DNA of 64,000 nucleotides from Fulvia fulva (Eukaryota > Ascomycota > Dothideomycetes > Mycosphaerellales > Mycosphaerellaceae): positions 3,596,001-3,660,000 of the forward strand of contig NC_063012.1 of NCBI RefSeq assembly GCF_020509005.1. The letters run 5' to 3'. Position numbers and translations under genes: made by a program. This document shows positions 58,061-64,000 of the stretch, piece by piece (within the stretch, counting starts at the first letter, position 1; each line of letters starts with the position of its first letter). The notes beneath the pieces were generated by a model that saw nothing but the letters and a program-made list of their open reading frames with translations, ran no database searches and was not told the origin of the DNA.

Positions 58061-59665
58061 TACGATATATATATATTGTTTATTATGCTATTATAGAGCC
58101 TATTGGCCTATATAGCTATACTACCTACTTCTAGTTATAAAGGGGAAACTCGTATTATAGAGTAAAAACCCCCTCTCCTCTCCTATACGTTCTTAACCTT
58201 ACCTTCTTTTGTATTTTCCTTATTAAGAGTATACTAGTGTTATAGGCCTGCCCTAATAACTACCCTATCTACACCCCCTTGACCTCCCGCCTCTTCTCTA
58301 TCTACTCCTCCGTCTCGCTAGCTAGCGCGAACTGTTTAAGAAAGCCCTACTATAGTATCTACTATACTATCCGTCTTACGTCTCGCTTGTCCGTTACGAT
58401 TAACTAGTAGTCGCGTCTTACTACCTTAGCTCTCTACTAGCCTCCTCCTTCTACCTATTACGGGCACCGTAGTATTATATGCTCCGGGTTCTATAACGGG
58501 TAGTTATACTAGTATACTAGGCTATATACGTCCGGAACTTTCCTTCTATATAGGTAGGCCCTTAACCCGATATATTCGGACCTAATCTATATCGCGATGC
58601 TTACTTCGGCCCTTATTAGGTTACGGTAGAGTAGGTAGTTATGTCTCTAGAAGGGGCGTAAGGCTAGGGGTCCTCGATTTAGTAGAGGATTCTCTTCCTA
58701 TTCCTATTCCTAAAGGCATCCCGCTACCTACTCTACGAGGCTTTACGTCTTTGCCTTATTACCCTTTTTCCTCCTCCTCCTTCCGCTCTAGCCACTCCTA
58801 GGTTCGCTTAACGACTTTAAACGTACGTAGGTCGTCTTACTTCTAGCTTTAACGTACCCTAAGGCTAGCTAGTTAGTCGTACCTCCTAGCAATCTTCTCT
58901 ATATAGTCCCGAATAGCTTGTTATACTAGATAATCCGCCGTCTTCCTAGCGTATTAGATCCTCGTTCCCTTAATATAATGTTTAATTAGAGGGGACCCTA
59001 TCTCTACCTCTACTACTCTCGTTAGCGTTATCTTATAGGCTCCTAGTATCCGTCTAAGGTTCGCGGCCTACGTCCGGTTTAGGGGTCCCTCTATCTACTT
59101 CGGGATTAGTTTACCTACTCCTCCTATCCCCTATATCTAGGCCCCGTAGAGTATTACTAGTTTTACGATCGTCTTATATATAATCCTTACCTTATTAAAC
59201 GTAGCTCCCTATATTAACGTTATGAGTCTAGTTATTATAGCCTCGTTAACCTAGGCTCTATTCTAGGCTTTCCTAATCTAGGGGTTCTAGCTAAGCTTAG
59301 GGTCTAGCTAGATTCCTAGGATTCGTAATTCGGGAGAGGGCTTCGTTACGTAACCCTAGATAGTTACCGTTACATATATATTATAGTAGGTTCTTACCTT
59401 ACTAAAGTAGATAAGCTAGTACTTTTCCGAGGCGAAACGGGCGCCGTATCGACGTGCCTATCCCTCGTATACCTCGTATCTTTCTATAAGTAGCCGGTAG
59501 TTTTCTTCGGTCGTCGTTAACTAGGCTAGGATATTCGTATCGTCGACGAACCCCGAGGCCGACGTTTATAGTAAGGTAAGTAGTAGGATTAGGTCCGCTA
59601 TAAAGATTAAGAAGAGCATCGGGAATAGTATTAAGCCCTAGGGGATCCCGTATTCTATATATATA
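58061..59665 (-). mobile_element. LINE4, part 1: 3' half of ORF2 and 3' UTR (RIP-mutated)
   Basis: The minus-strand LINE is related to LINE2. The 3' end is at about 58061-58090 with a TA-rich tail, then the knuckle and thumb region. RT follows up to EYGIPxGLILFPMLFLIF (about 59600-59655) and FVDD-like GFVDDTNIL (about 59530-59555). It is broken by LINE2-B within a 14 bp target, ATTCTATATATATA (59652-59665, repeated at 62980-62993). Confidence 0.88.
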
Positions 59666-62600
59666 GATAGATATTTCATTAAGCTATTGTAGTGCCCTTT
59701 GGCCTATATAGCTATACTATCTTGTTTTCGTATATATAGAGGGGAAACCGTGTTAGTAAAAAACCCTCCTCCTTCCCGCCTATCTTTTCCTCCTAGTTAT
59801 TGTCTTAATTTTCCCTTATTAGGGGTACGCTAGTGTTATAGGCCTGCCCTAATAACTACCCTATCTGCTACCCCCTAGCTTCCGCCTCTTGTCTATCCAC
59901 TCCTCCGTCTTGCTAGCGAGGCTAAACTACTAGAGGTATCCCTACTATAGTATCTACCGAGAGATTCGGCGAATATTACCTTTGTCCCTAATAATTGACT
60001 TATAGTCTCTCCTTCCCGCTTAGTGCCTCTAATTTCCCCTACCTCTCGCCTACTACGGGCATCGTAGTAGTATATGTTCTAGGTTTTGCGATAGGTAGCT
60101 ATACTAGTAGGCTAGGCTATAGATGTCTAGTACGCGTCTTCTAAATAGGTAGGCCCTTAACCTAATATGTTCGGACCTAATTTGGATCGCTATACTTGCC
60201 TCGGCCCTTGTTAGGTCCCTATATAGCTAGTAATTGTGTCTCTAGAAGGCTCGGAGCGCTATCGGGCCTATTGTCTTAGGGGGCTTCTTTTTCTAGTCCT
60301 ACTCCTATAGGTAGCTTGCTATCTATTCCGCTAGGCTTTAGGTCTTAGCCTTACTCCCGCCGGCCTAGCGAGTCCTACGCTCCTCCTCTTTTCGTACTAG
60401 CCATTCGGTACTTGTCTATATAGCCGTAAAGGTAGTAAGGTCATCCTCTTTTTAGCTTGTCCTATGTCCGGCCCCTCTCCGGTAGTAGCTTTCTATCTTA
60501 TTCTTTACCTCCTAGATCGTAGTTTGTACTAGGTAACCTGTCGTCCTTACCGCGTATTGAATTCTTATTCCCCGGATGTACTGGCCGATTAGTAGTGTTC
60601 CTATCTCCATTTCTACTATACTTATTAACGTTGTCTTATATACGCCTAGTACCCTACGTAGGTTACCTACCTATGTCCTATTTAGGGGTTGCTCTATCCG
60701 TTTCGGGATCGGCTTGCCTACGCCTCCTGTTCCCCAAATCTGTGCCCCGTATAGCATAGCTAGTCTAACGATCGCCTTATATATTACTCTTACCTTATTG
60801 AATGTTACTCCCTATATAGATGCCGTAAGTCTCTTTATCGAGGCTTCGTTAACTTGTACTCGACTCTAGGCTTTCTTAACCTATACATTCTAGCTTAGCT
60901 TCGGGTCGAGCTAGATCCCTAGTACTCGTAGCTCCGCTAATAGCTTTGTCTCGTAGCCTTAGATTCCTACCGCCGCCTTTATGTTATAGTGTGTTCTCGC
61001 TTTACTAAAGTGTATAAGTTAGTACTTTTTAGGGGCGAACTAGGTACTATACTTCTTTGCCTACTCCTCGTATTTCTTGTGCCTATCTTCGAGGAGGCGA
61101 TAGTTCTCTTCTATCGAGTCTGACTAGGCTAGGATGTTTATGTCGTCTACGAACCCCGATGCTAAGGTTTACGGAGAGGTGAGTAGGGGGATTAGATCAG
61201 ACATAAATATTAGAAACAGGATAGGGGAGAGAGTAGATCCCTAAGGTATTCTAGTCTCTGCCTTTACCGGGTCGGACGTATACCTTCCTAGGACTAGGTA
61301 AGTCGTCCGTTCCTAGAGAAAGGAGTAGACGAACGTCGTTACCTACTAGGGGATACCTTTCTACTATAGGATATATATTAGCCTTTAGTATAAGACGTTG
61401 TCGAAGGCTCCTACGATGTCGAGGGATAGTAAGGACGCCGCTCGGTTCCTACCGTAGTACTAGAGGGTCTGAATTTACTCCGTAATTAGCTCTATTACTA
61501 TTAGTGTCGATCGCTAGCTTCTTCCCCCTATCTGTGTTACTAGGAGTACGTAGTTGTCCTCGGCTAGCTACGTAAGTCTCTAGGCTACTATCTTTTCTAG
61601 GACCTTCCCTATCGTATTTAGAAGTACGATTAGTCTATACGACTTAGGCTAAGTATAGTCCTCCTTCTATAGCTTACGTAGCACTACTGTTATAGACTCT
61701 CTATACGGCTTCGGGTGATACCCTAGCCGTAGGTACGCGGTAAATAGGTTTACTAGGCTCGGCGCGATCTCTTCTCTATACTCTTTTAGTAGTATATTTA
61801 GTATCCTATCTAGGCCTAGGGCTTTCCGTCCTTTTAGCTTACTTATAACTCCTGTTACTATGTTAGAGCTAACCGCCTAATCTATGTCTAGGGGTTCCGG
61901 GTATATACTCGGGTCGATATCCGTAAGGTCTGCCTCTACTTACGTCGAAAAGAAATGGTCGGCTAATACTTTTACCTTGCCCCGGGGCGTAGCCTAGGCA
62001 ATCCCTTCGCGGTCTACGATTAGGGGGAAGTGAGGGGTTTGCTACTCTTTAGGTAGTCGTGCCTATTTAGTAAGTCTCTACATCTGTTCCGGGTTTTCTA
62101 TAACGAGCCCGATCGTCGCTCTCTAGTCCTATAGCTTGTCGCGTCTTATCTATGCCTTCTTCTCTTATGTCGCGCGACAGTATTGCTCCTACGTCTCTTA
62201 GGTATGCTCCTTCGTCTACTATCGCCTTGCCCTTCTAGCCTCCCTTACCTTCGTAGAGCATTTAGGGGTCTAGAAGGCCTTCTACTACGTTAAGGGCCGG
62301 AGTAACGGCGTATATTGTTTCGCTGCTTACTATAGAACCGAGGTAATCTGTTCCGCTACTTGATCTAGCTAAGCTGTCGTCTCGAGTTCTCTATACTATA
62401 GTAGGTTCGCTATTAGGAAGCCTCTTATATCGTCCTAGCGTGCCTTCTTCTAGTTACGGCGTGGTTCGCTTACTAGCTCCTCTATCGCCTTCACCCCTAG
62501 CGTCGTTTAGATAGGGATATAGTCTAAGGAGGCTTCTAGCGCGTAGTTCGGTCGGCATTAGACTAGTCTCTCTTTAAGTTCTCGTAATAGAAAGTATAGG

Positions 62601-62979
62601 TCGATCGTACTTATACTTAAACGGGCCTTCTACGTCTCTATTCCCTTTAGTGTTACTAAGGCCATTCCGTAGCGTACGGTTATATCTAGTAGCTTTTCCC
62701 CTAGAAACGCGTGCGGGGGAGTGAATTCGAGTCCCTACCGTAGGTAGTAGAGGTTAAAGTCGCTAAGGAGTACTTACTTTATATCTTAGCTTAGGGTCCG
62801 CTCTAGGTAGGCGAGGGTTCCTAGTTCCCTACTCGTCCGACCCCGCGGTAGCGGGTTGTAAACGTTATAGATCTAGATAGGGCCTTGTGTCGTGTCGATC
62901 TAGATTAATGTTATGTCTCCTAGGTTGCCCTACTACGGTAGTATAACCTTCTACGACTTAAGGTCTATAGTCTTGCTTA
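59666..62979 (-). mobile_element. LINE2-B: 5'-truncated LINE2 inserted in LINE4
   Basis: The minus-strand copy of the LINE2 family has the GATA tail and ATTTCATTAAGC 3' end matching LINE2-A. ORF2 runs from the C-terminal knuckle through RT (FVDDINILA at about 61130-61155) back into the endonuclease (GDITLI, about 62905-62925), where it stops. It is flanked by exact 14 bp copies of ATTCTATATATATA. It is RIP-mutated, but some CA/TG survive. Confidence 0.9.
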
Positions 62980-64000
62980 ATTCTATATATATAAGGTTGC
63001 CCTCCTTACGCTTCCTAAGGACAATCTACGTTGTTCTCTCCTTAAGGAAGGAGTTTACGAAACTTATTACCTACCGCGGGATTCCTTTTTACCGTAGGAT
63101 ATAGAGGAGTCGCTCGTAGGAGACGTTATCGAATGCCCCTAAGATATCGAGAGACAATAGTAATATAATCCTATTCCGTCTATAGTACTAGAGAGTATAA
63201 ATCTATTCGGTAATAAGCTCTATAGCCGTTAGGATAGATCGTTTGCTCCTACTACCTATCTATATCTCTAGGAGTAGGTTATTATCCTCGACGAGCTATA
63301 TAATTCTTCTTACTACGACCTTCTCTAGTATCTTCCTAATTATATTTAGGAGTACGATCGGCCTATAGGACTTTAGCTTTATATAGTCTTCCTTCTATAG
63401 CTTCTTTAGGACGACTATAAGGGACCGCCTAAATAGCCGTAGGTAGTACCTCTTACGTAGGCAAGCTGTAAATAGTTCGGCGAGGTATAGGGCAACTTCT
63501 TCTTTATATTCTTTAAGGAGGAGGTTTAGGATACCGTCGGGTCCCGGGGCCTTACGACCCTTTAGCTTTCCTATAATCTCCTTTATCTCCTCCTCGCCTA
63601 CTATCTAGTATATATCGAGTGGCTCCGGGTAGATCGTTCCCTCTATATCCGTTAGGTCGGCCGTTAACTATATCGTAAAGAAGTAGTCGGTAAATACCTT
63701 CGCCTTTCCTTCCGGCATTATCTACATTATACCTATCGTATCCTAGATTAGGGGGAAGTATAGTGTCCTATCCCCGTCTCCGGCCCTTACCTACTTTATA
63801 AGCCGCTATATCTACTCCGGGTTCTCTATTATAAGACCTATAGTTACCCTCTAGTCTTGTCGCTTATCTCGTCGTATTTAGGCCTTCTTTACCTAACTTA
63901 CTTCCTAGTACTCGTCCTACGCTTCTTAGCTTTGCTCCTTCGTCTATTTTTGCCTTACCCTCCTTACGTCCTTAACTTTAGCTAAGTACTCTAGGGTCTA
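62980..64000 (-). mobile_element. LINE4, part 2: upstream RT part, runs out of window
   Basis: After the right target copy the LINE4 frame continues upstream: GIPRxVISFVNSFLKERTT (about 63040-63100), the AFDNVS box (about 63120), LLNxIRKILEK (about 63310-63370) and GPDGILNLLLK (about 63515-63550). It continues to the segment before RT at the window edge. The 5' end and endonuclease lie outside. Confidence 0.88.

Noticed and set aside
49045..63104. Short ORFs at 49045-49236, 50002-50331, 57325-57630, 60576-60869 and 62913-63104
   Set aside because: They run antisense to or out of frame with LINE or Gypsy coding regions; RIP depletes stops on some frames and leaves such shadows.
1..64000. A Starship-type giant mobile element carrying the gene island
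   Set aside because: No captain tyrosine-recombinase gene or matching ends were seen; the flanking repeats are ordinary retrotransposons.

Overview
The window comes from a filamentous ascomycete fungus, probably a dothideomycete (the class is inferred and weakly supported). The evidence is 52-63 bp introns with GT..AG ends and CTAAC/GCTGAC branch sites, typical fungal proteins (Vam7, App1, Ist3, a hybrid histidine kinase, an Sgf11-like protein), and repeats damaged by repeat-induced point mutation (RIP).

The layout has two parts. From about 2.8 to 21.1 kb lies an island of ordinary unmutated DNA. It holds eight gene loci: a hypothetical protein, a small two-intron membrane protein, an Sgf11-like SAGA zinc-finger protein, the phosphatidate phosphatase App1, a short-chain dehydrogenase with a nonsense codon, a hybrid histidine kinase, the vacuolar SNARE Vam7, the RES-complex splicing factor Ist3, and a type II membrane protein with Ser-Gly-Ser repeats. 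(That is nine loci if the dehydrogenase pseudogene is counted.) They are housekeeping or signalling genes on both strands, with no sign of an operon or metabolic cluster.

Everything outside the island (1-2.8 kb and 21.1-64 kb) is a pile of nested retrotransposons. Nearly every CpA has become TpA and every TpG has become TpA, while CpG is spared. Coding frames are therefore full of TAG/TAA, but the domains can still be read through the stops. The nesting can be resolved from target-site duplications. Gypsy element A (21.1-39.5 kb) is broken by a Copia element (24.1-29.6 kb) and by a LINE (LINE1-B, 30.7-39.2 kb). LINE1-B is in turn broken by a nearly pristine 5'-truncated copy of its own family (32.6-36.2 kb) with an open 1105-codon ORF2. 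To the right follow a minus-strand Gypsy (B) broken by LINE2-A, a minus-strand LINE3, plus-strand Gypsy elements C and D, a LINE1 fragment inside D, a gag region, and LINE4 broken by LINE2-B up to the window end.

I found no CRISPR array, tRNA or rRNA gene, Starship captain gene or biosynthetic cluster. The most interesting content is the retrotransposon history: a recently active LINE inserted into a RIP-killed copy of itself, target sites that look as if RIP had created them, a Copia element apparently primed by half of the initiator tRNA, and a LINE whose two flanks do not belong to the same host element.
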